The position numbers and the translations under genes were made by a program. A model generated the notes under the pieces. That model was not told the origin of the DNA. It searched no databases and saw nothing but the letters and a program-made list of their open reading frames with translations. DNA of 64,000 bases from Symsagittifera roscoffensis (Eukaryota > Xenacoelomorpha > Acoela > Convolutidae): positions 21,379,789-21,443,788 of the forward strand of contig NC_087062.1 in assembly GCF_963678635.1 (NCBI RefSeq). Reading direction: 5' to 3'. Below are positions 48,001-54,723 of the stretch, piece by piece (the stretch's first letter is position 1; each line of letters opens with the position of its first letter).

Positions 48001-50315
48001 ACTAGTTTTCGAAAATCTAAATCGGGTTCTCGAATTGAAGAAGGATGGGATGCTCTCTTTTTTATTGCTATTTTCCTTAATTGTGGTGTTAAGGTCATCA
48101 TTAAGATTTCTGTCATCTTTGTGTTTTTATAGTCATGTGTATTTAATGAATATGCTTTTCGAACTAGTGTTTCGATTCGTACTGCTATTTGCTTGATGGT
48201 TTCGTTTGGTAATCTGCGAATTTCATTACATAGAACTCTTTGTTGTTGTTTGTTTCTTTCGGAGTCAAACATTTTTGAAAATTCTTGTGTAAATCTTTTC
48301 CAGTTTGATTTTATTTCTAGAGGTAGTACTGAAAACCATTTTTGGGCTGCGCCATCTAAGGTTGTTTGTATCAACGCTGTGCGTCGATGTATCCAGTTTT
48401 GATGTAGTGGCGTATTAATTGGTTCAGGTCCAATGTTTAAAATCAAGTTTGCTGTTACTGCATTTAAATAATCTTCTACAGAGTATTCAGGGTCTGTTCC
48501 TGTGAAAACCATTAAAGGTTTGTTTGATGTTATTGATGATCCACCCATAAGGTATGGATTCATCGTCATTTGTAATGATTCTGCTGCATTTGGCATTTGA
48601 GAAAAATTTGAAAGTTGATTTCTTGTTATTTCGTGTTGTTGAAGATAATATGGGAGTGGTATTTCATTTTGCATTTGTGCTGGTTGATACGAGTGTGCAG
48701 TCATTGGATTTTGTTGTTGAATTGGTTGAAAGGATTGTGTATTAATTAGATTTTGTTGTTGAATTGGTTGTTGATGTTGTGCATCTATCGGTTGTGGAGA
48801 AAAATTTCTATGATTTGTACGTGTTCTCTGTATTCCTTGTCTACGATATTCTTGAGTATTTTGTGCAAATATATCTGGTTGTAAGAAATCATCATCTGAG
48901 GATAAATAATCCATTTGATAAGATGTTTGTTTTTTATTTTTATTTTGTTGAAAAAATGGGTAATTTTCACTGTGATCCTGTGGAGGATTTGGTTGAAAAT
49001 TTTTGGAATTATATTGGGCCGTTGGGTTATCCCAGTTTCGAGGTTTTGTATATTGATTAAAATTCCTTTGTGGTTGATAATTTGTTTTTGACGGATGTGT
49101 ATAATTATAATTATGGTCTGCAAAGTTGTTTCTAGTGAATGTTTTGCGTGTTTTTGATGGTATTGTCATGGGTCTATATGTTTGGTAATCCATATGTGAA
49201 TATTTAGGGGCAACCGAAGGTTTAACGGTTGATTGTAAGGTTACCTGTGTTTGTGAAGGATTTGTATTTCTTGGTGTTGTCAAATTTGGGCGTATTGGTG
49301 AAATACTCTGTTGTGTAGTTGTTGTGTGCACAATTTCTTCATTTATGAAGTGTGATGGTGTCTGGATATCTTGTTGAGTAAGATTCCTAGTTCCATTGAG
49401 GTTTTCGTTGTGTATGGCTGTAGAGTTTAAACTATTATTTTGTGTATCGGGCAAAAATGTATTATAGTTTAATGGTGTTGCATCAATTGTTAATGGTATT
49501 ACTTTTACATAATCTCTTATGTAAGATATTGTACTTATTGCTTGACTTGAGATTGATTGTGGGAAGCTTATAAATGCGGGATGAGACCATTCGGGGTCCC
49601 AAACATAATCTGATTGTTCTGTGATAGCGGTATCATCGTTCGAATTTTGGGGTCTAAAATTTTTTCTTGCTTGTGCAATTAAATCAATATTGTGTGTGAA
49701 ATAATCTATTATGAACCATGCCAAAATTTTTTGTAGATCGTGTTTTGTATGTTGTGAAACGTCGTCTTTCGTGAAATTTTCTTTAATGATGTTTAAATAA
49801 CTAGAGAGTAGTGTGATTTCATGTCGTACTTTCAAATGCTTAGATGTTTCTGTCGGTGAGACATTTGTTATTGGGATTTCGTTTTCTAATATCGAAATAT
49901 AACTATATATTATTGCGAAAACTTCATTGGTGAAAATGGAGTTTGCTCTTTGTGAGTTATGGTATTGGATGCTTTTTATATATTCTGAAAAAACTTTTGA
50001 AAATTCTAAGTCAAGATCGTCTGTTTGAATTGTATATTTTCTATTATTATGGTTTGGTGAGGTGAATTCTATTGAGTAGATTCCATACTGTTGTGTTATG
50101 TTGCATATATCTTTTAAGTAGTGATCTATGATTTGTCTTTTGATTTTTACATCGGGGAACTCTGTTTTACATGGACTGATTCCGGGTTCAAATAAATTTA
50201 CGAGTAAATTTTGACAAAATATGTGTTGTCCTCTATCAGTATCTGCGTCTACTATAAAAGGAAAGATTTCATCATCATCTGGAGTTTCTTCACCTGGAGT
50301 GTGCGTTGAGCTCAT
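42087..50315 (-). CDS. gag-pol: Gag-Pol polyprotein (2742 aa), Ty3/Gypsy type
   Basis: One uninterrupted frame. Gag occupies about residues 1-860 and ends in the zinc knuckle CNYCRRYGHSISEC (C842, C845, H850, C855). An Arg/Asn/Ser/Tyr-rich low-complexity linker follows (about 910-1070). Protease has DSGA at 1229-1232. Reverse transcriptase spans about 1570-1790 with YLDD at 1737-1740. RNase H starts near D1886 (CDASNFGIGAALL). Integrase has an HX6H...CX2C zinc domain near 2250-2290, catalytic D2321, D2381, E2417 (D,D35,E) and a GPY/F module near 2592, then a basic tail. Gag and Pol are fused with no stop or frameshift between them. The start ATG lies inside the end of the 155-codon ORF (26-nt overlap, +1 frame). 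Confidence 0.95.
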   Translation of the reverse strand: MSSTHTPGEETPDDDEIFPFIVDADTDRGQHIFCQNLLVNLFEPGISPCKTEFPDVKIKRQIIDHYLKDICNITQQYGIYSIEFTSPNHNNRKYTIQTDDLDLEFSKVFSEYIKSIQYHNSQRANSIFTNEVFAIIYSYISILENEIPITNVSPTETSKHLKVRHEITLLSSYLNIIKENFTKDDVSQHTKHDLQKILAWFIIDYFTHNIDLIAQARKNFRPQNSNDDTAITEQSDYVWDPEWSHPAFISFPQSISSQAISTISYIRDYVKVIPLTIDATPLNYNTFLPDTQNNSLNSTAIHNENLNGTRNLTQQDIQTPSHFINEEIVHTTTTQQSISPIRPNLTTPRNTNPSQTQVTLQSTVKPSVAPKYSHMDYQTYRPMTIPSKTRKTFTRNNFADHNYNYTHPSKTNYQPQRNFNQYTKPRNWDNPTAQYNSKNFQPNPPQDHSENYPFFQQNKNKKQTSYQMDYLSSDDDFLQPDIFAQNTQEYRRQGIQRTRTNHRNFSPQPIDAQHQQPIQQQNLINTQSFQPIQQQNPMTAHSYQPAQMQNEIPLPYYLQQHEITRNQLSNFSQMPNAAESLQMTMNPYLMGGSSITSNKPLMVFTGTDPEYSVEDYLNAVTANLILNIGPEPINTPLHQNWIHRRTALIQTTLDGAAQKWFSVLPLEIKSNWKRFTQEFSKMFDSERNKQQQRVLCNEIRRLPNETIKQIAVRIETLVRKAYSLNTHDYKNTKMTEILMMTLTPQLRKIAIKKRASHPSSIREPDLDFRKLVDKLEQAEITMKLEETENLKLQYVNKIETTPTNINNIQESETDLVEKITEILNIYEKNPNFKGKPSFKKWCNYCRRYGHSISECRQKQQDSQNKPQKYKEPNKSFYQYMKKDQNLPNKNVYSNNSSGKPLPNNTNYTRNQSPYNSSYRGRSPERRNTYNSSQNHYNRPNSRNNYSRSNSNTQRFVSRSNSQSRNNYYPNNQSRNSSYNRNRNYSYNRNRSYSNNRNQNYPNNRSRNNSYNRSNYNRPNSNYQNRSRNNSQNRHSSYNNRYRNYSQSPHRNKNHYNNSNNRHRSSTPKHQRQINQVQSNPETTSDPPGIDDTVTDTLQLNQINCTSSDSESDTENTLSINMIKVENDYESVIYEQPFPSHIYENQSEFLQNYYTTPINSTPTTQETNAKNTTEQPNQSVKTKCLNTNHIYQNIQKEQPKEKIWIIPFLLESPRNKEFQPPDLEIDFLIDSGAESNIINIPTWNEIKTLHPKLTPLETSSKLATAQGSTLINYGKIQLFLLPTRTMEQSKILNKPFKQIFHITDIKYNIIGIPFISKYIPTINILNSKILIKDKYTKTKETSLTFFQRLNKQPPFFSKFYPIFNQQRKHLKPLSGNIYNFSIKQVHQYDKEQNKQKFYMSDFEFKPIHKFFKITISSIKYLKNSNSDIISLHVYNNTPYQVTLPLGLLGYCETNATISPIHEKAYRVNNILQLLDICQSTILNEELSINNIISNENRNTDYFTKTPYFKPTFNISNYTEDQQKFLTMFNFQHSQITQDEFEKLAKQLIKYSSVYATSKFDVGKISSSLHLPLKPDAVFKKQRASKVPIHLHDKVNRLLDILEQYNIISPVNKEEQPKGNTFINPVIILAKGESLKIVLDARYLNSLIDESKCNWPIEPIQVILTKINGKYFTTADMNSAYNQMPLDEQSRRLTQFVIGNQQYEFNRLFHGISIGPAAFSAFMSKIFRPLILKKNAITYLDDVFMQSQTKDEMFKVLEKYHQILQNENLKAAPNKSHFFLTRVKFLGHNIERKTITPLKSRIDAIQKLQPPTNKKKIQEFLGMLNFLSKYVYKMQLYLRPFYNILRQQNNFEWNTEHQTRFEEIKKLLTEQISNTIPDPDQPFYAMCDASNFGIGAALLQSHNGTNKMNLISANSRLFTQAELRLSTLMRECTAIIYTLTEYEFLILGSKHPTVLFTDHKPIIFLFTQKSNPNHRVYRFQLILMKFPNLHIVWTAGKNLALPDTLSRNTPPELLTRKTTVEIPKNIKFYLAENETSPRLECKYAVKTDIEQSQINNLQHFPLYLDCQNNHYEVDLLGTSTFKPIPYSQWIKNNTQQKRTKQHPPKKDHFPLIEKEDLTDKINLSGPQTNDSKYTINQVFDLHDPLDTIPLSKLEIENIFLPPTETITILTLKQYQNLDPIIRQLKSWHKYKTKPIKADSTILGNKTLLRYFRKFNNTTINENTDLLEYNLNESTVPCLPLSMILLAFNISHTQNIKGHSGSEKTYSNFIQNFYFPNAPIWIKVLCNDCIVCQLNKPYPNQKQIAQKQDFKGQSLYFNHRISFDTKGPISPSSEGNSYIMVIVDAFTHYVALNPVPHCNAYYAYTTLYEHWIAKFGLPEILVTDNGTEFINNDIITLCHLYNIKHKPRTSHAPWTNGLVEGMNRSLQEYLRCIINGNDTKYTEWSADVKLFPLAYNSQITTTLGMSPYEMVFNQKPRKPIMFTANSHKNAQGYCKPNKDSICYNLPLHTHDEDHFHHPQILKLASGTHTEWILNRDKKHNEIYQKVTKKLLQRQNINEQINSRFTPASDLKIGTFVLIPNFNTQKGISKKLQPLRKGPYQIITKPTDVTYKIIDSDKKEIVQHRNNLLPYYPKEYALRELTQLYSFTGLKIVQNEPHLKNTEQNDNPTENQNTKPTATKNTTKNLDHKESQKQRKNRKMTEQIIPQEEIDKSEHRKTTRLRNQPRKNYKMFIPQSKILKKVEFKK

Positions 50316-50757
50316 TTTTTCGTTCGATGACTGTTAATATGTAATTATCAATGTGTCTAATTGGTTGATTCCAATTGTATAAATGTACTGGTTTGTGTTT
50401 ATACTGCTTTTTTATTCTTCTTTTTCCTCTTTTTGATGAATTTGAAGTTGTTTCTGAGTCAGAAAAATATAATTGATCGTGAAGTGGGCAATTTTTATCT
50501 ATTGATTCTTTTAGTTTGTAAAGTTCGTCTAAACTGTTGGTTTCTGATTCTGAAAATGCGTTTCGATTTTTTGAAAATCTTTTTCGTGTTATTTGTCTTT
50601 GTTTAGTTATTATTTTCCTTTTTAGTGTTTGTCTTTTTGTGCGAATGTATCCAACTGTTTGTGTATGAGGTGTGATTACAAGGTCGTATTTTTTGTTATC
50701 TATTTCACAATTGTGTAAAACGATTGTTTGTTTATTTCCTAGGTTTTTAAATGACAT
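50290..50757 (-). CDS. Basic 155-aa protein upstream of and overlapping gag
   Basis: The ORF begins at ATG 50757 and ends 26 nt past the gag-pol ATG in a different frame. Residues of about 38-65 are strongly basic (KRQTLKRKIITKQRQITRKR), and a second basic patch is KRGKRRIKKQYKHK. Between them is a Ser/Glu-rich acidic stretch. No membrane segment or known domain. Basic, Arg-rich and nucleic-acid-binding by composition; a regulatory or RNA-handling role is conceivable but unproven. A decayed homologue starts at 29910 in the old element with the same YDL-ITP motif, so the frame is older than this insertion. Confidence 0.65.
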   Translation of the reverse strand: MSFKNLGNKQTIVLHNCEIDNKKYDLVITPHTQTVGYIRTKRQTLKRKIITKQRQITRKRFSKNRNAFSESETNSLDELYKLKESIDKNCPLHDQLYFSDSETTSNSSKRGKRRIKKQYKHKPVHLYNWNQPIRHIDNYILTVIERKNELNAHSR

Positions 50758-51686
50758 AAGGTTTAGGATGACGGATGCAAAAGGTTGTTAAATGGTTTCT
50801 ATTTTCTTAAACTGTTAGTTCTTACGATTTTTTGGTTAGCTTAACCTGGGTCTGTTTGTTCAGGGTTGGAGAGAAAAGTATATCGATTCCGAAGAATGAT
50901 TTTTACTTTCTCGTGACTAGTATAAGCTAAGGTGTTAACTTACTTAATCTTACTTAGGGGTAGTGATTGTGTTCAAGGGTTGGAGAATAGTAAATCGATC
51001 CACAAGGTTCAGGTATAATTAGAACGCGAGTAGTTCGTTAGATACTATTTTAAACTTACTAAGTCTAAGATTTATCCTGGGTCTGGTAAGAGGGGGGGTC
51101 AAGTGAAGGATGAATAACCGAAGTTCTTCACTGTTTATCCTAATTTGAATGATTAGTTTTGTTTAAAAATTTCTATTAGTCCTGGGTTTTTAGAAAGGGT
51201 TGGATAGTGAATCGACGTTTGAGGTCGTTAGACACTAATTAAGTGGGTGGGGGAGAACAAAGTTGTTCTGTTTGATCCAAGGATAAGCCTTGATGATCAA
51301 GTTTGAAATTTAATTAAGTAGAAAATGATTTAAGATCCAAGGATAAGCCTTGATGATCTGATTTTAAATTAAGTGACTTTAAGTTTTAATAAGGTTTTAA
51401 ATGTGTGTAAAGGAAAGATTTAGTGTTTTATGATGTTAGTGAGTTGATGATTGCTGTTATGTTTTAGGTGATGAAGCTGGAACAACAGGATGATTTATGA
51501 TTACTAACCATTTATTGTCATGCTACTAATTTTTATTTTTATTTTCCAATAAATATTTTTCAAACATGTTTTGTATAATACTGCAGAGTTTTAGGAAAAC
51601 GATCTTAGATCTTTTTATCAATCGTTATTGTATAATATTAATTTTTTTTAGCGCCTGAAATGATTTTGAAGATTAACTTCAAGGTT
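50758..51686 (-). promoter_or_regulatory. Conserved structured leader (candidate packaging/dimerisation region)
   Basis: Non-coding region between the two small leader ORFs. It matches the old element's leader closely over several hundred bases. It holds two identical 25-nt hairpins (51274-51298 and 51334-51358; CAAGG stem pairing with CCTTG, loop ATAAG, outer GATC/GATC). It also holds a conserved block (51100-51142) in which GTGAA(G) can pair with CTTCAC and the overlapping GGATGA with TTATCC. A consensus-like donor GTAAGT occurs on the sense strand at 50943-50938. Confidence 0.5.
50938..50943 (-). promoter_or_regulatory. Candidate 5' splice site in the leader
   Basis: The sense strand reads AA|GTAAGT upstream of the 155-codon ORF. 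It could generate a spliced mRNA for the env-side frames. The old copy has GTAAAT at the same place. The acceptor is not identified. Confidence 0.3.
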
Positions 51687-51920
51687 TTATGTTTGCAAAT
51701 GGAAATCTAAATTCATTGCAAGTAGTATTCGAAATATAAAAGTTTGTTCTGGCTTTTGCCGAACTATCATATAACTATACGGCAAGTTTCTATTTTGTCG
51801 TATGTCGTCTTTGGTTCGAGGTCTTCTTCCAATTCCGGGTAGTTCTGTTATGGTTCGGAATATTGGCTCTGATCTATTGAGTCGGAGAGACATTTCAATT
51901 AAATTATTGTCGTATAACAT
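51687..51920 (-). CDS. Conserved small leader ORF (77 aa), first ORF of the transcript
   Basis: It begins about 90 nt after the 5' LTR, so it is the first substantial ORF on the genomic RNA. Sequence features: NLIEMSLRLNRSEPIFRTI near the N-terminus, a basic middle (GRRPRTKDDIRQNR) and a C-terminal KPEQTFIFRILLAMN. The old element's homologue (30986-31216) keeps the MSLRLN and KP----FR-L patterns although its nucleotide sequence has diverged, which points to selection on the protein. It may be a uORF-type regulator or a small accessory protein; no family is recognised. Confidence 0.6.
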   Translation of the reverse strand: MLYDNNLIEMSLRLNRSEPIFRTITELPGIGRRPRTKDDIRQNRNLPYSYMIVRQKPEQTFIFRILLAMNLDFHLQT

Positions 51921-51988
51921 TTTGTAAATGTTTTTGTCTAATTTCTAATCTAATTTTGGTTAATTCTAATCTAGTAAGGTCTTGTTCG

Positions 51989-52006
51989 AGACTTATGGTC
52001 GCACCA
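51989..52006 (-). promoter_or_regulatory. Primer-binding site
   Basis: Two bases after the end of the 5' LTR (sense) the strand reads TGGTGCGACCATAAGTCT, beginning with the TGG complementary to the CCA end of a tRNA. The old element has TGGTTCGACC at the same place. The implied tRNA 3' end (GGTCGCACCA) could be an arginine-type tRNA, but I cannot confirm the primer without the host tRNA set. Confidence 0.75.
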
Positions 52007-52008
52007 GA

Positions 52009-52418
52009 TGAGTTAGGACTGGAGTGTATAACTCATAGAGTAATTTCGGATAGGGTACACCGTCTGCTCGTCACGCTATCTTATTTTCGGCCGGATAGAT
52101 TCGTGCAACTTCTTAGTCTAATACCGATCCTAATCTTACTCTTATACTATCTAGTCTCAGGTTGTTTAACTAGTCTCTGCTAGGCTCAATAGATCTAGGG
52201 TATACTGGTTTATTGCGGCTGCTGAAGTGCTCGGGAGAGTCCAACTAATTCCTAAGTTAAATTCAAATCTCTCTGGTGCTGAAATTACAAGTAACTTCAG
52301 CACTTACAAATAAGTGGGTTGTTAGTTAGATGGATCATGATTGGTTAATATTAAATACTTTACATTGGTAAAACATTTAATTTATCCAATCATAAAATGT
52401 AGTTTAGATCAGGTTCCA
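52009..52418 (-). repeat. 5' LTR (right)
   Basis: 410 bp and identical by eye to the left LTR. It carries the same AATAAA (52214-52209), the hairpin (52276-52303) and the CCAAT/ATTGG words near the sense 5' end, so promoter and polyadenylation signals are present in both LTRs. Confidence 0.95.
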
Positions 52419-52422
52419 CCAG
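52419..52422. other. Right target-site duplication CCAG
   Basis: Matches 33500-33503 directly outside the opposite LTR end. Confidence 0.85.
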
Positions 52423-52497
52423 CTTTAAAAAAAGATAGAGAAGAAAAAAAATTAGAGGCATCACCCCCCCCCCCTCCCCCATTTGCTACCCTGTGGT

Positions 52498-52929
52498 CAG
52501 GGGCGGATCTAGGATTTTCTCGAGGGGGGGGGCGGATTTTTAAAAAATTTTCGACAATTTTGACGACCTTTCTTTTTTTAGGTCCATCAGATTGATTTTC
52601 CGAGCTCTCCCAAAGCAGTAAAAAGACCCTGTTTTGGCCAAATTTTCTGCGCCGCAGGTAATTTTTTGAAAAAACAGGTCAAAAAAGCCGTTTTGTGCAC
52701 TTTTTGGAAAACTTTGACAAAAAAAAACGCGTTTTTTTGGCGCGCGCTCCCCCTCAAATTTAGTATATATTGGCGCCAAAGGCGCCTTTAGAAAAATTTT
52801 AGGGTCGGTCGGCCAAAAATGGATTTCTTAAAAAGTACCAAAGGGGGGACCCTTTGGGTTGGCAGGGGTTCGAATCCCTGAGGTAAGGGCGTCCGCCCCC
52901 CCCCCTGCCCCCCCCTAAATCCGCCCCTG
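52498..52929 (+). mobile_element. Non-autonomous hAT-like MITE (432 bp) with an 8-bp target duplication
   Basis: It starts CAGGGGCGGATCTAG and ends TAAATCCGCCCCTG (imperfect terminal inverted repeats). It is flanked by CCTGTGGT at 52490-52497 and 52930-52937. Eight-base duplications and CAGGGG-type ends fit hAT superfamily derivatives. The interior is non-coding, with G-runs and C-runs just inside the ends and a conserved GGCGCC block. The small frames inside are not genes. It is the best copy of the family in this window. Confidence 0.85.
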
Positions 52930-53329
52930 CCTGTGGTAGTCATCCACAGGACACTGCTATAAATGGATGGACCATTAGTTTGTCGCATTTATTTTGGAAA
53001 GAATATTTTGAGTACGGAATAATTCGGCGATTCGTGCGTTAAAAGGAAAACTATTTCCACTTAAAAATTCCAATTGGGCCATAATGGAAGTTTCAAACCT
53101 TCAGACTCAAACAAAAAACCATAGCAGGTGAATTATTATTTTTTTGCTGTGAACCGATGGCATCAAAGTAGGAAAAAAAAGAGAAAATGCGAAGATCTTC
53201 CGCCATTCATTAAAATTTTTTCATTTGTTTTCAAAAATTCTGCTGTAAACTTTCGAGTTGCTTGGGAAAGCTCTTGAACTTCATTCAAAGCTTTTGGATG
53301 TCACAAAATAAAACTTCGGCAACTTCAAG

Positions 53330-53842
53330 TGCGGATCCTGGATTTCCTCTTGAGGGAGGGGGGATTTTTAAAAATCTTTGACGAACGTTTATCTTTTTTC
53401 TAGATCGACCAAATTGATAGCGCTCCCAGAAGACTATGCAGATCCTATCTTAACAAAACTTTCTGCGCCGCAGACAACTTTTGTACACTTTTTGGAAAGT
53501 TTTGACAAAAAATTTGCGTTTTTGCAGCACGCGCTACCCTTTAAAATACGAATAAATTGCATGTAGTTCAACCAAAAAAAAAATTGCATGTGGTTCTTAA
53601 ACAGGGGCACAACAGCGGTTCGCCGTGATGAGCTGTACAGCTCGTATGTTGGTCCTATCCCTCGTGGATAAATGATCTTAAAAAAATTGGCGCCAAAGAC
53701 GAATTTAGAATTTTTTTAGGGCTGGTAAAACGAAAATAGATGCTGTAAAGTAGTACCAAGGAGGACCCTTTGGGTGGCGAGGGGCGGAAACCCTGAGGAA
53801 AGGAACGTTTGCCATCATCCACCCCCTTGCTAAATCCGCCCG
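53330..53842 (+). mobile_element. Decayed copy of the same MITE family with an internal insertion
   Basis: It begins GCGGATCCTGGATTTCCTC and ends TAAATCCGCCC, so both terminal repeats are shortened. Interior blocks (CTGCGCCGCAG, TTTGGAAA, GGCGCCAAAGACG, CCCTTTGGGTGGCGAGGGG) follow the order of the full copy. About 120 bp near 53565-53690 are extra relative to it. Confidence 0.7.
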
Positions 53843-53845
53843 ATT

Positions 53846-54720
53846 TCTTACATCATAGAAAGTTCTCGAGTTTTCAATTGCCACCAAACCAGCAGCAAAG
53901 ATATGAATCAGTTATCTTACGCTTGTAAAGTTTTTGGTGGTGAACACTTTGGTGGTGAATGGATTGCATTGTAAGCAAAAAGAAGCATCTGGCAAAATTT
54001 AAAATGACCACTATTGAAAAATTAATTACAAAAATGATTTTTTGTTAATATTGCTAAAATGGTTTCCTGCTACTTTTCAGCTAATTTTGAATTTTGAAGA
54101 TAACAAATTCTCCTGGTGATACATTAAGGTTTTGATAAACTGCGAACTTTTATAAAAGTAAGAGTTCCCTCAAAAACCGGCCGCTTCTGTCATAAAGACA
54201 GACGATAAAAAGAATTGCATAGCTCTCTATACAATCATATAGTTAGTTTTGATTTCGTCACAACTTTTTGCGTTAATCGCTTCGCTTGATTGGTTATTAT
54301 ATTGCTGCTACTTTTATCCATGAAGATGAAAAACTATTTGATCCTTAAAGTTTTTGCTATGTTTTGGCGCCATTCTGTTTAATCGATTTCCGCATCATTT
54401 ACCACCAATCTTTTTTTAGTATTTTTGAAAGATGCGCTTCTGGAATCGCATTTTTGTTTATTGCAACTTTGGTGGACCTTATCATGAACAATTGCTATTT
54501 TTATAAACAGAAAATCTCCCTCTTGCTAATTCTCAAGTGACAGAAGCGCCAAAAAATGAATAAAAATTCTTGAGTGGTCCAAGTTCATCAACTTTTGATA
54601 GAGTTTTATCAAGGCAGATGGTTTTGAGCGACATTTAAAAAGTGGTCTCAAGACAGAGGATGTTCTACAATTGAATATTTTCACAGATTACATCTAAGTG
54701 CATCACTTCAATTTTTAAGT
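53846..54720. other. Unassigned intergenic stretch
   Basis: I see no gene, RNA or recognisable repeat here; only short AT-rich frames. Confidence 0.6.
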
Positions 54721-54723
54721 ATT

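Larger units (their letters stand above)
33504..52418 (-). mobile_element. Complete 18.9-kb Ty3/Gypsy-type retroelement with env-like and extra ORFs
   Basis: Defined by two 410-bp LTRs that I read as identical base for base, a 4-bp target duplication, a primer-binding site next to the right LTR, a purine-rich tract next to the left LTR, and an uninterrupted Gag-Pol frame. Transcription runs right to left. The Pol order (protease, RT, RNase H, integrase) and the RT/integrase motifs place it in Ty3/Gypsy. At 18.9 kb it is about two to three times longer than typical Ty3/Gypsy elements. The extra length is a 1.7-kb leader, an 8.2-kb Gag-Pol, about 6 kb of additional frames and a 1.6-kb 3' region. 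LTR identity plus intact frames imply a recent insertion, and the copy may still be competent. Confidence 0.93.

Noticed and set aside
50290-50315. A -1 frameshift linking the 155-codon ORF to gag-pol at the AAAAAAT run
   Set aside because: A -1 shift there leads directly to TGA, and gag-pol lies in the +1 frame with its own ATG, so independent initiation is more likely.
42892-50606. Many plus-strand frames across gag-pol (for example 45109-45555 and 46433-46780)
   Set aside because: They are shadows antisense to the 2742-codon polyprotein.
51975-52006. A tRNA gene at the PBS because of TTCGA and CCA-like words
   Set aside because: The upstream arms cannot form a cloverleaf and the T-stem does not pair; the sequence sits exactly next to the LTR as a PBS.
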